Positions 36,726-49,500 of a stretch of 64,000 bases of DNA are shown here, in pieces. The stretch is from Cannabis sativa. Its lineage: Eukaryota > Streptophyta > Magnoliopsida > Rosales > Cannabaceae. The stretch covers positions 32,895,396-32,959,395 of the forward strand of contig NC_083603.1 of assembly GCF_029168945.1 (NCBI RefSeq). Direction: 5' to 3'. The notes beneath the pieces are model-generated. The model was not told the DNA's origin and searched no databases. It saw nothing but the letters and a program-made list of their open reading frames with translations. Numbering within the stretch: position 1 is the first letter of the stretch; the number at the start of each line of letters is the position of its first letter. The position numbers and the translations under genes are program-made.

Positions 36726-39700
36726 TGTTGGAAGTTATTTTACTAGGAACTTAGATCTACTCACAAGTATGTTGATTTAACAACCTAAATATGAACTTCT
36801 AAAACGATGGAAAATTAAACACATAAAAGTATCAGAAATCTTACATTGGGTGCAGCGGAATATATATCTCCTCCCACTCAGATCTCTAACCCTTGATTCC
36901 TTTCTGTCGCAGAGTATAATCAAGATCTGAGCCCGATAGTCCTTCTTTGTTGTTTCTGAATTCTACACAGCCTTCCTCATTATGATTGAGGTATTACTTG
37001 ATGTGTGTGGGCACTACTCTATCACTCATAGATTTCGAAACAGAGAAGGTAGAGAGAGAGAGGGTGGCAGCTCAGAGAGAGTTTTTGTGTGAGAAAATTA
37101 TGTCAGAATATTGTGTGTGTATAAAAACTGAAGCCTTTACCTTCTATTTATAGAAGATCACCTAGGGCTATGGTTGAATTAATTCACATTTAAAAATTGA
37201 AAAATCAATGTGAAAAGGGAAGTATAGTGGCCGGCCTAGGCATTGTGGAAACAAGGCTTGCCACTTTTCCAACTTTCCTTTTCCTACATTGCTAGTTTCC
37301 TGTTTTGTCAAAAACTGCCAATTCCTTTGTTCAACCACATAAATGTCAAATCTAATTATTTAATAACTAGGTAACTAAGCCGCGCTTCGCGCGGTGTTAT
37401 TTAACTTGTATAATCTTTATTTGTATATATATGTTTATTATACTTATATTGAGTGATATATCTAAAATATAATATTTTATTAATGTGTGTATTTAATTAT
37501 TATTTATAAAAGTTTTTACATTTTATTTTATGGTGCCGTTAAAATACCTTCTCTACAAAAATAAATGTAGGATGACAACTATAAAAGGGATTGTCGTAAC
37601 ATTATCTTTTTTTAAAAGTTTAAAATTGCGAGATTTATATAAAACTATTAGTGATAGAATATTTCTATACAAAATGTTTAGATAAGAGAATTAATTTTAA
37701 TAAATTATATGGATGTAAAATTTATACCTTAAATTGTAATGATGAAAAGAAAACTCATAATTCATATGACTAATTATTTCCATAATAAAATATTTATTTA
37801 TCTTACTATTTTGCGATAATTAAAATAATAAGTACCGTATGAAGTTGGTTATACAATTGCGCGATTGTTGTAATCATATCGTACTTCGCATAATCATTAT
37901 CATCATTGAAAAATAAATTTTAATTTATGATTATTCTTTATATTTTTTATTTCAAAAAGTCATATTTTAAGTAGTTGTTAATATTTTTACTAAATAAGTA
38001 AAATATTATAAATTATAATCGTTTACCATTTTTCAATAAAGCTAGAATAATATTTTAATTCATATTTCATCACCTTAATTTTTCTTATTTCTTTATGTAA
38101 CTATTATTAGATATCATTATTAATTACTAAAAAAAATTGATTACCTATTATTCATTAATTGAAGTATATTTAGATTTTATTATATCATTATTTATAATAT
38201 ATTGTTGTGTATAATTTTTTTATAAGTATATTAAATACCACTTAAAATAGAAATGAATAAAATTAGAAAAAATAGAATTCTAAAATAATTGGATGTTGCC
38301 TCAAAATATATATTAGATAAATATATAGATTTGATTTGATGACTCAAAATAATAATAATAAAATTATAATTAATTGGAGAAGATTAAGTTATCAATCACT
38401 CATATATTTTTAGACGAATCAAAGCGAAACGAATAAAAAATATTTTATTTATATCTCACAAGCATCACCAAAAATAGCTCTTAAACCATATAAGGCTATT
38501 TAAAAAATAAAACTGTGAAACTATATTAGCAAAGTTATTTAGAAAACTTTAAAATAATTATAAAAATAAATAAATACCAATTGAATGATTTTTTTTCTCT
38601 TCTTCAAAATTTGTAAATTGTCCACTCATGGTTATATATAGATATATATATATATATTTATATAAATATTTATATATATATTCAAAGTGGTTTCTTATAC
38701 TTTGCTAATTTTGAAGTGATGAATTGACTTCTCATACTTTTTATAATTGTATTTTCAATTTAGTTATTTTGTGGGAACTTCAAATTTTATGTAAAAGAGA
38801 AAAATTATTATATCATAATTTGTTAATTTTATAAAAATCTCAAATATTTTTTAAAGGATTTTATTTTTAAATGTTTATGTTTTAACTAATTTGGAAACAT
38901 TAAAAAAAATATAATTTGAAAAACTCAAAATTTTTAAAAAATTAATAAAATATTTTTATTTTTATTTGATAAAATTTTAAAAAATATATTATCTTTAAAA
39001 TTTTAAATCTTTACCAAGATTGAAAATAAAATAATATATATTTTATTAAAATATGACTAAGTAGGCTAGATTAATACTATTAATCACCCATTATACAATT
39101 TTTACAAAGATTACTAAACACCCTTATATAACCTATAATACAACCTCCTTAATGGTATCTAAACCATGTGGGATTTTTTTCTTCTCCTAAAGAACTCTCT
39201 AATACTGAGTCAAAAATTAACAAAGTAAATTAAAAAATATAAAAAAAAAATAACAAAAAAGAAAACATAGGGTAATAGATTGTTAGAATGTCATATTACA
39301 TTATCTTGTTTATTCCTTTATATCTTACATATAAAATGTGCCTATTTAACGATTTTTTTTATTTAACATAATATTTTATAAATATAAGAATATTCTGTTA
39401 AATTTAACGATGTTAGTAAGGTTACTTTCATAAATATATATAAATATTAATATTATTTATTTTAGATTAATTTAAATATATATAAATATTAATATATTAT
39501 TTAATATTAATATTAAATATACAATATATAGATATATAGATTTGCTAACATTGTCTTGTGCATTCCTTTATATATAGATATATAGATTTAATATTGGGAG
39601 TATGTTAAATATACAATATTAGAAAATATTGTTTAATATACAATATTAATATAAATATATTTTAGTAAATTAATAAGTGGTTTTCTTTAATTTATAAAAT

Positions 39701-41419
39701 TTTAAAAATACACATAACAAAAATAAAAACTATAATTAAGTATACGTGCAATGAACGTAACAATAACCTAATATATATACATATAGATATATAGATTTGC
39801 TAACATTAAAAAAATATAATTTATAAAAAACTTTAATTTTGAAAATAAATTAATAATTTTTTCATTTGTTAGATTTTTAAATAATTAATAAAATAATATA
39901 TATTTTATTTAAAAAAAATAACTATGTGGGCTAGATTAATACTATTAATCACCCATTATACAACATTCACAAAAATTACTACACATTCATATAGCTTATA
40001 ATACAACATTCTTAATGTTTTCTAAACGATGTGGGATTTTTACTTTTCCTAAAGAACTTTCTATTATTGAGTTAAAATTAACAAAGTTTCTTAAGAAATA
40101 CAAAAAAATAACAAAAAAGAAAACATAGAGAAATGAATTCTTAGAATGCCACCTCACATTGTCTTGTGCATTCCTTTATATTTATATATAGATTAAAATT
40201 AATTATCAAATAATATATTGTCATTTATTTATTAATAATAAAACTAATTAAAGTTTCCTAATTAATAAATATGCTCTTCAAAATCTCTATTTACTGTTTT
40301 GCTCTTAATAAGTGATAAATTCTCAATTAGACATTGTCTAACTTGAAAATTATAATTGATTAATTAAAATAAATTAAATGAGTCTTACAAGTAATATTGT
40401 CTCAACTAGTGGGGGGACCATGGGTCTATATATCCGAGCTTCCAATAAGCAGATCTAGAATTTACTACTTAAATTCACTAACTTATTAATTCTTTGTTGA
40501 ATCCACGCATAGAACTTAGAATTGCACTCTCAGTATATAGAATGCTCTATATGTTCCACCATATACACACATCATTACTTATCCATTGTTATAATCCTAA
40601 TTTGATCAATGATCCTCTATATGGATGATTTACATTGTAAAGGGACTAAATTACCGTAACACCCTACAATGTATTTTATCCTTAAAACACTTAACCCTGT
40701 ATAAATGATATTTCAGCTAAGTGAAATGAGTACTCCACCATTTATCTCGTTTGGTTAAGCTCGAAGGAAATCATCCTTTGCAAACTATTCGCCAGATAGA
40801 AGTGATAGATTCCATATTTATGTTAGCGCTCCCACTCAATTGCACTACCGTGTTCCCAAAATGTACGTATCACCCTGACCCAAAAGTAGGCTTAACTAAC
40901 AAATCAAAGAACACGAATAACACTCTTGAGATTGAGCCTAACCATATCAGGATTTCGATCATGTGATCTAGGATCAACTTAGTCATATTGAATTGAATAG
41001 ATATTACTGTAAGTTTTATAAATCTATTTCAAAGTTCAATATCGGTCCATTCCAATGCATACTCCATGCATCCAACCTGAGCTTTACTTTAACCAATGTT
41101 CTGGAAAGAACATAGCATTTCTCCAATTGCAAGTAAACTCTGTTGTAGATTGTCATATCAGTAAAACCCAGTGTTCTGATAAATCTAGGAATCATTTATT
41201 CACATAGTCATGTTTACTTTCCACTGTGTTGACAACACAATAAACATGATCAAGTATGTGAAAGGGGTTTGGATGAATTTATAAATCAAATAGACAAACA
41301 ATTGATAAAGTGAACCAAAACATACACAAATGAATGAAAAATACTTCTGTTACTTTATTGATATTGAATAATCTGGATTACATTGAAATAGAGTTTTATT
41401 TAGGGCATAAAACCCAACA
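36726..41419 (-). repeat. 5' LTR of element C, split by a Helitron
   Basis: Ends CCAACA (36726, reversed) and TGTTGGGTTTTATGCCC (41419, reversed). Subtracting the Helitron (2826 bp) leaves about 1868 bp, the normal family-C LTR length. A reversed TATA box, TCTATTTATAGAAG, lies at about 37143. Across the Helitron the LTR continues exactly as in the solo LTR at 15902-17705 (TAATTAATTTT to ATTAAATAATTAGA). Confidence 0.87.
37367..40192 (-). mobile_element. Helitron inserted in the element C LTR
   Basis: On the minus strand it begins TCTATATATAAATATAAAGG at 40192 and ends with hairpin CCGCGC-GAA-GCGCGG (37380-37394), then CTTAGTTAC and CTAG at 37367-37370. Insertion is between A and T without duplication, and LTR homologues confirm both borders. 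No Rep/helicase gene. The 5' terminal region is present twice: 39050-39320 resembles 39915-40185, and related termini occur near 39580. Confidence 0.8.
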
Positions 41420-41899
41420 GTTATGTCCAGACACAAAGACAATCCCTATATTCGTGGGATTGAGTCAGAGAAATATGGCAACCTGTTCTAGTTTCCTATT
41501 TCATATCTTGTAATTATGTAATCATTGTAATTTTCTATTTTATGCATTGTAAGCGAAAGGGAAACCGTCCCTCATGCATTAAGCCCCTATAAATAGTGAC
41601 CTGGCCTCACTATGAAAGGGATCAAAAGAATTGCTTTAGAGAGAGATTCTAGAGAGAAAATGGTGATCTAAGAGAATTACTCAGAGAACAGTTGTAAGAG
41701 CTTTCAAAGGGGAAGAACACTTCGTTCTTTCTCCTAAGTCAATACAATATAAGGGGAGTAGGCTATTACCACACTCACGGAGCCAAACCTCTTTAAAGTA
41801 TGGTGTTCATTTTACTTTATCGTTTTTGCTCTCTTTTAATTATATTATCCAATCGCTTATTATTTGACTCATTGTCGTTGGGTAAAAGCGAGGTCAACA
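41420..41899 (+). repeat. Right part of the 5' LTR of element B
   Basis: It begins with the GTTAT duplication and continues to AGCGAGGTCAACA, matching the end of the LTR of element X. A TATA box in CCCCTATAAATAGTGACC lies near 41588. The sequence TTTTGGTGCTTTCGTTGAG follows directly, the same primer region as element X. Confidence 0.82.
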
Positions 41900-41963
41900 T
41901 TTTGGTGCTTTCGTTGAGAGCAACAACACAAGTTTTTTTCTTAAGTTTTGACAGGCAAATAGG

Positions 41964-43059
41964 ATGGTTGTACAAACTTGTAGAGGCCTTGCTGATCAGG
42001 GCGACCCAATGGTGACAGATCCCAACGTGTAAACTCCTGGAAACACCAGAGGACCACCAGGGACAAACCTCGAGCTAGTTAATACACAACCACATACTGT
42101 GGGCCATGGAGTGACTTTCCCTCTGGCTGGGACCAGGCATACAAGAGACTGGAAACACCAGTTCAGCAGCCGATTAATCCATTCCCAACACTGAGGTCCC
42201 ATTGACCATTAATGCTCAAAGGCCAGTTGGAGACAACACTGAAATCTAGAACCTCCGAGCAACCCTTAGGCTCATGCAAGGTCATAATAACGCTTTGCAC
42301 CATGATTAGGAGGATCTCCATGTAGCCATAAACCTTGCATTTGACGAACAAAGACATCAATTTATAGAATGGAGGGACCGGGAGATGGAAACTCTGAGGG
42401 CTCAGCAGGCAGGCAACCATGGATGATCGCACGAGGCATGCCATCGTACTAATAAGAAGGGCCTACCAAGTCACCAATCAACAACCAGCTACTGCATCTA
42501 GTATTCCCTTGGGCAGTTCAGAAGGGTATGCAACTAGGCATACCACACAAACTCACAATGGTCAGCCGTCCAATCCATGGCCACAGGTCCAGCCTGTGGG
42601 CCAAGCGGTAGACAGCCAGATCCTGCTGAACCGTCCTTTAGGTGGAGTTATACACACTAAAATTTCTAGCCAACCTGCCAGCCAAATAAGTCAGACAGGA
42701 AGGCCACCTGGTACTTCAGTATTTGATAGGTTGGGTGCCACTCATGATCTCAGGACTGACCTAAATTGAAGAAGGGGCTTGGACGAACAATACGTCCCAC
42801 CAACTGTCCAGCCAGGTATCCGCATCTAGGATCTAGTTCAAAGAGATCCCAATGTGACACAGGCCGGTCAACAAGTTGAAAAAGTTCATCCATTTGTGCA
42901 AGCACAACTAGATCAACTTAAAACATGGTACAAGGTCTGACCGGCCCAAAACTCACTAATCTCAAACTTGACCGGGCACGCAGATCACCCTTCTCCCCTG
43001 AGATTGAAGTCCTCGAATCACCCCTAAAGTTCAAAATGCCAACCTAGAAAATATATGAC
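41964..43059 (+). pseudogene. Ty3-type gag remnant (element B)
   Basis: ATG at 41964 (MVVQTCRGLADQGDP) parallels the start of element X's gag (MVVQTRRGLVDPTNP). Many stops and frame changes follow, though segments like SVFDRLGATHDLRTDLN and LKFKMPT can be read. It is cut at about 43059, about 490 bp before the TBC gene start codon, so protease, polymerase and 3' LTR are absent. It is the retroelement relic closest to the genic island. Confidence 0.72.
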
Positions 43060-43337
43060 TTTTTCGGTGACTTTTTCGGTGCCAATGACTTTTCCGGCAA
43101 AACTTATTGTTGTTTTACAAATATGAGATTTTTACTTTTTTTTTTTACAAAAATATGGCATAAAAAAACCCATATAAATGTAAAAAAAAAAAAAATAAAC
43201 CCATAACCCAACCCTATAGTCTTATTTATTTATGCCATAAAAAACTAAAAGTAAACTATGTATTCAATTCCCATATTTATCAAAATTTCTTATTTTTATT
43301 AGAAAAAAAAAGTAGTTAGTTAGAAGACATGAGAAGC

Positions 43338-43412
43338 GACACGTGGGACAGAACCCTTAAATGAAGGAGCCATTCGTCCCTTTTCTCCCTCCAAAAAAAC
43401 CAGACACGTGAC
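43338..43412 (+). promoter_or_regulatory. Two G-box/ABRE cores upstream of the TBC gene
   Basis: CGACACGTGGGAC (core 43340-43345) and AGACACGTGACC (core 43405-43410) lie about 200 and 140 bp upstream of the start codon. CACGTG with these flanks is the core bound by bZIP/bHLH factors, including ABA-responsive ones. Whether they act here is inference. Confidence 0.45.
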
Positions 43413-43546
43413 CATAAACAGACGAGAGCGATAGCCAGTTACCGAGTTCGCTCACCTCAACTCGCTACAACTCGGAACCTTACAAATTACAATATACAAC
43501 TTATAGAGGACCAACAATCTTCGTCAAACCCTATACAATCGCTCTT

Positions 43547-46500
43547 ATGGCGGATCACACCTTCAATCTCGAGCCTCGAAGGTACATAACAAGCATAAAT
43601 AATTTTGTAAGAGATGATACATGTACATACATTACATATTCATTGTAACAATTTAATTTTATTTCTAGTTTACAAAAAAAAATGGAAATATGGGTTTGCA
43701 GTTTGTTGGGTTTCTCCACGTGACCCCTAAATTCTTGCATGGCCTTTTGACAAATTCTAGTCCTAGATTGTTATCGTCATTCCACATTATTGGGTCAATT
43801 GTTTGCTGTTTTTGGCTCTCTCTATAGCAAGACATTGTTCATTTCAAACCAGGATCTTGTTTGTCAATTGGGTTTTCAATTTGATTTTGTTTTGTGTTGA
43901 TGATTAGTGTGAGTGATGTAAAATGTGGTACAAGAGTAAAGGATTTAGACTTCTGAGTCTGGTTTCATGAGAGTGAGAGAGCTATGGGAAGTGGAGCTGT
44001 AAATATTTTTGAGCTATGTTGTTGTCCTTGTTGAGTAACCGCTCGTTGGAAGTTGATTCCAGGTTTGTGAAAAAAAGAAATAGAGAGCTTTCTTTGCGTT
44101 TGATAATTTTCCCTTATTTTTGGGATCACAGGAAACATTTATATTTTGCTTAATTGCACTTTCATGAATTTTAATTCGAATTTCTCTTATGAGATCTTCG
44201 AGTTCAGTGAGATTTGTCATCATTTCTTTGTCTTTTTTAGATTCTTATAAGTTTGATACCATCAGGGATTCTTATGGATTTGCCTTGAGACCTCAGCACA
44301 CACAACGATACAGAGAGTATGCTAATATTTACAAGGTATCCGCTATTTGAATTGTTAATAGTGGGACTCTGTCCGGTGTAATTGATATGATCTCAACTCT
44401 TCATAAATGAATGTTTTATAGGAATATTTTTATTTTCAGATAAGTGAGATGGTTTGTGACAATATGATAAATAATTATTCCATCAATTGGAGCTTATTAT
44501 TTTGATAAGATTATATGTTTGTGCTTGAAATATTGACAACTAAAAGAAACAGAACATAAAATGAGGATATAATTACATTAGGTTGGTCTGGCTTAACACT
44601 GTCTTTGTGATATTAGGAGGAGGAAGGGGAAAGATCGAATAGATGGAAGGACTTCCTTGAACAGCTGGCAAGCCATTCTCAACCTTGCTCTTCAGATAAA
44701 GAACATAACGAGGCATCACAGGCAAACTCGACTGAGACAAAAGTAGAAATAATCTCAGAGAGGCTTGGGAAAGGAGACGATGCAAGTGACAGAAAATTGA
44801 TTACTAATGATGATACTTCATCAGAAGGTGACCTCAAAAGTGAGGTGCAACTTTCAAATGAAACTAAACCAAGGAAGGTTCACACATGGGCTCAAATTCG
44901 ATCATCCCTTGGTGTTATAGAAGATATTATGGGCTCTCGTGTTAAGAAGAAGAAGAAGAAGGATATAAAAGATGAACTAATAATTGTTGCAGGAGAAAAT
45001 GAACTTCAATTTATCGACAGGACAGGTTCTTTGAAAAATTCAGACAAAATTAAGGAAGACGTCTCTGTAAATGATGTCTTGAATGACACTGTGAATGCTA
45101 CCATTGTGGAGGTTGAAGAGATCTATGAGAAAGCAGATACTGGGGAAGAAGGGATTAGTGTTAATGGGATCCCTCCTGGTGACAGTTCTTTCAGTGAGGA
45201 ATTTGTTACAGCTGATGGTGATTCAGAGAAACCTGTGAATGATGGAGCTACGGCCAGTGTTGACTGTGATAGGGCAGAAGATGACATTGGAACAGAAAAA
45301 ATTGCTGAGGGCTGGAATCTTTTTGATCCTATATTTCCCTGGAGAGAAGAACTGGAGTGCCTCGTCCAAGGAGGAGTGCCTAAGGATCTCAGAGGAGAGG
45401 TTTAGCTTACACTTTTAGTTTCAAATAATAATTTTTTTTTTTTTTTCGTAAGATTCTAAACAAAGTGCTCTATTTGATATAATCTTACCATCACAGGTAT
45501 GGCAAGCTTTTGTAGGTGTGAAGGCCCGTCGGGTGGAGAGATACTACGATGATTTACTTGCTCAAGAAAGTAACACTGATAAAGGCAAGGACAGTGATGC
45601 CTTATCTGCTGCAGCCAGCAAATGGAAAAGGCAGATTGAGAAGGTCATTTGATGCATGCGCCTTGGACTTTGTCATTTTGATTTGTAGGTGCTGCTTCTT
45701 TTGAGCTACATTGTAATTTGGCTCTCTTCCTGTGCTGAATTTGCTTCCAGTGCAGGACATACCACGCACATTTCCAGGTCATCCTGCTTTGGATGAGAAT
45801 GGTAGAAACTCGTTGAGGCGTTTGCTCTTAGCTTATGCTCGACATAATCCATCTGTTGGATACTGCCAGGTAACGAGGACAAGTTTAGTAAATAATTTGT
45901 CAATTGGCCTTGATGAAGCTATCACATTAACTTCTACTCAAATCTTGAAGTTACAATTAACTTTCACCGAGTTGAAAAACTCTATTTATATGATTGATGT
46001 TATACATAACGTTCTCTCTCTGCGTGTGGATAATTTTTTATGTTGATGATGCTGCTGACATACATGCAGGCGATGAATTTCTTTGCAGGGATATTACTAC
46101 TCTTGATGCCTGAGGAAAATGCCTTCTGGTAGGTTTCAAAGGTTATTCTTCTTTATATATAAGATGTAGGGTTGTAGCAATTTTTGAAAAAAAAAAGCCT
46201 TAAAATCGTTTTGCAAGATTTGTAGTGGTGCATAATTTGTTTGTTGATTGTGGTCTTCTTTTGTTGTTGTTGTTGTTGTTGTTGGTTTTTTTTTTTTTTT
46301 TTTTTTTTTTAAGGGCAGAAACTTGCATTTGTGAAACATATCATCCTTGGAAATAATTATTACTACATGCTTTTAAACACACTCAGTCAGAGATAGAAAT
46401 GTCCAAACAACATTAACATGATTAGCTTTATGGATATCTTTTTCCAATATGAATATTTCTCAGGACTTTTGTGGGTATACTGGATGACTACTTTGAGGGC

Positions 46501-49500
46501 TACTATACCGAGGAAATGATAGAATCTCAGGTTTGATATTAACATTCAGAGTTCCTGACCAAGTATGCTGAATTTCTATATGATTTAGGCTATTTTTCAA
46601 TGCATAAAGCAAAGCCAATGGATAGTATGCTTCAAGAGATTCTAAGCATATAATATATGTTGTTTTCCTTTTATGCGCAGGTGGACCAGCTTGTCTTTGA
46701 GGAGTTGATGCGGGAAAGATTTCCGAAATTGGGTGTGTAATTCTAATTATCACATATATATTCCTTTCTTCTTTTTCTAACACGAAACAATGTGGGAAAT
46801 TTATTCGTTTTTGGCTTCACTTGCAGTTAATCATCTGGATTACTTGGGAGTGCAGGTGGCATGGATCTCTGGACCTTGGTTTCTTTCTATTTTCGTGAAT
46901 ATGATTCCTTGGGAAAGTGGTGAAGATTTTTTGTCTAATCTTTCTCTATATCAAGCTTCATTCTAGCAAGTTACATTCATTCTCATTACTTTGTCAATCT
47001 TCAGTTCTCCGTGTATGGGATGTGCTTCTTTATGATGGAAATCGTGTTATGCTATTTAGAACAGCACTTGCACTGATGGAATTATATGGTAATTTCTTAC
47101 AGGTTAAGATGCATGTACAAAACTTAGTTCATGTATGTTGCTATTGCGATTAAAGCTATGTAACTTTGTTGCTATCTATTCCCGCAGGTCATGCATTAAT
47201 TACAACAAAAGATGCGGGAGATGCTACTACTTTGTTGCAATCCCTTGCAGGCTCGACATTTGACAGCAGTCAGCTAGTTTTGACTGCTTGCATGGGTTTT
47301 CTGGCTATAACAGAAGCTAGGTTGGAAGAGTTGAGAGAAAAGCATCGGCCAGCTGTATTATCAATAGTTGAGGAAAGATCAAGAAAAGGTCGGGTTTGGA
47401 AGGATTCCAAAGGGCTGGCAACTAAACTTTACAGCTTTAAGCATGATCCTGCATCACTGATAGAGGAGAAAAAGACCAACATAGGAGGTGAGACTGTAAA
47501 GGGAGATAAATCTCATCTAGAGCCTCACTCTGCTAATCTCAACAATTTGCTTGATAACATAGCTGTAGATCCAGAAGTGGATTCTCTACCAGATCTCCAA
47601 GAACAGGTAGTCATCTCATCTTTTTCTCGGCAAAGAAATGTATGTTTTATTTATCTTTTTATTTTGTATATCTGTGTAGTTGAAAACTTCAAAACGTGGC
47701 ATCACTCTAATTAACTAGAAAGGTTATTTACTGCAGATTTTTGTTTCATAATCGCTGTTTCCATTATAATTTTCAACTGAATTGCATATGGTGAGTCTAT
47801 GACTAGGTGATTCATGGTCATGCCAATAGAACTTTGCTCTAAGAATAGATCTCAAATGAATTGTATGCTCCCTTGTCTTAATAATTCATAAATGACATGA
47901 ACATTGAGGGTTGTTGAGGGCATATCAATTCTTCTTACCAGGGCACCTGCCATCTTTGTTAGCACAATCATTGTAGGTTGCAGGGGCACACCAACACTTC
48001 TCACCAGGATCTCTGCAATCTCTGAGTGGCTTTTATATTACTTAGCTTAAATTTTTCATTGATATTTACTATCTATAGCATGCCATAGATGGTAAATTAT
48101 CACGCATCCATTTGTGGTGCCATTAGTCTTCCAATCATAGATTTGAAAGTGATTCTAGATTGATGGAACTTAACTTCGTAGTTGACAAAAGGAAGCAATT
48201 TATGTATGAGCAGGTGGTCTGGTTGAAGGTTGAGTTATGCAGGTTGCTGGAGGAAAAAAGATATGCAGTACTCAGGTTAGTTAATATGTTACAAGCTTAG
48301 GGTTAAATTTTCTCTGGAGAAGAATTTCAGATTCGTTTCTTCATGTTCCATGTTTCATGGAGACAGTAGTTAAGGAAAAACATGTGAAGACATGTGAAGC
48401 TTTTTGTCCTACCTAATTATGGTTGTTACCTACTTCATCCACATTTTTATTTAGTATTCATGATGTAAATTCTAAAATTTTACAAAATTCTTTTTATGCT
48501 ACTTTCTATTTTTCTTTTATTTGATTTCTTTCTTTGCCATTACATTACAAGTGTGTATTTTTCTTTTATTTCATTATCAACCAAGCATGTTAACTGTAGC
48601 TTCAATGTATATCTATATGTGTATCTGTGCTGATAGTTGGCCCTAGTGATATTAACTATCAAGGAGTATAAACATCCATAGGTGATAAGTGGGATCAAGT
48701 TTCTATATACTCATCCTAATATTAAAAAATTGGAATCTAATTGACTTGAAAGTAAGCATTGTGATAAACCGCCAATTCGTTATACCTATGCTAGACGACC
48801 TCGCTTTAATTGAGATGGCTTATTTATGGAAGTTTATGTTTTGTCTCTGCTTTATGATTTATTTTGAATTATTTGTTTTTGTTAGTGGTCTCAGCTTTGT
48901 TTGGAAAGTTTAGGTGCTGTTTGGTAACACTTTTGTTTTTTAATTTTTTAATTACAAAATGAAAGTAAAATTTTTGTTTTTAAAAAATTTATTTTTGAAA
49001 AACAAAAAAATGCGTTTTATAACCACTTTTGTTTTTCAATTTTATAAACAGAAAACAAAAGTGTGTTCTGTAAAGTTTATTTTTATTTTTATTTTTTGAT
49101 TTTATTTAAGTTGGGTCTAGGTCCGGGGTCGGATTCGGGTTCAAGTCAAAAGCCGGGTTCAGCGCCAGGGTTGTGGGGAGGGGATTTGGGTCCGGGTCTG
49201 GTCGTAATCTAAAAGATTGATTAAGAAAAAAAAAACTGTTTAAAAAAATATTGAAAGTGATTTTTTTTTGTTTTTAAAATTTTAATTTCTAATTATAAAA
49301 TTGAAAAGTAAACACAGTTTTATAGAACATGTTTTTGAAAAATATTTTCACTTTTCGACTTTTAAAAACAGAAAACTGATTAAAAAAGTGTTACCAAACG
49401 CCACCTTAGGGAATTAAAATAGAGAGGAGAGTGTGAGAAGGGGTCATGTTTTTGATTTGTAATTGAGTGGTAGCTCTTGGAGAAAAACCAGGTCTCTCGA

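Larger units (their letters stand above)
23768..41419 (-). mobile_element. Family-C LTR element C, minus strand, with nested Tekay and Helitron
   Basis: Both outer ends are LTR termini (TGTTGGAAGT at 23768; AACCCAACA at 41419) flanked by the same 5-bp duplication GTTAT (23763-23767 and 41420-41424). In minus orientation: 5' LTR 41419-36726 (with a Helitron inside), primer site ACTGGTATGAGAGCC (36725 down), non-coding internal region to 34126, then Tekay 34125-24162, then only the last 394 bp of the 3' LTR. About 1.4 kb of that 3' LTR plus the adjoining internal end are missing at the Tekay border. No coding capacity of its own was found. Confidence 0.85.

Noticed and set aside
39732..39772. 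Plus-strand Helitron end (TACGT...ACGTA hairpin, then CTAA and T)
   Set aside because: No matching 5' TC end was found on that strand and the stem is weak; more likely chance inside the minus-strand Helitron.
44241..44265. Earlier acceptor site for TBC exon 2
   Set aside because: Splicing from 43581 to 44241 gives a stop after two codons; the 44266 acceptor restores the conserved RDSYGFALRPQH frame.
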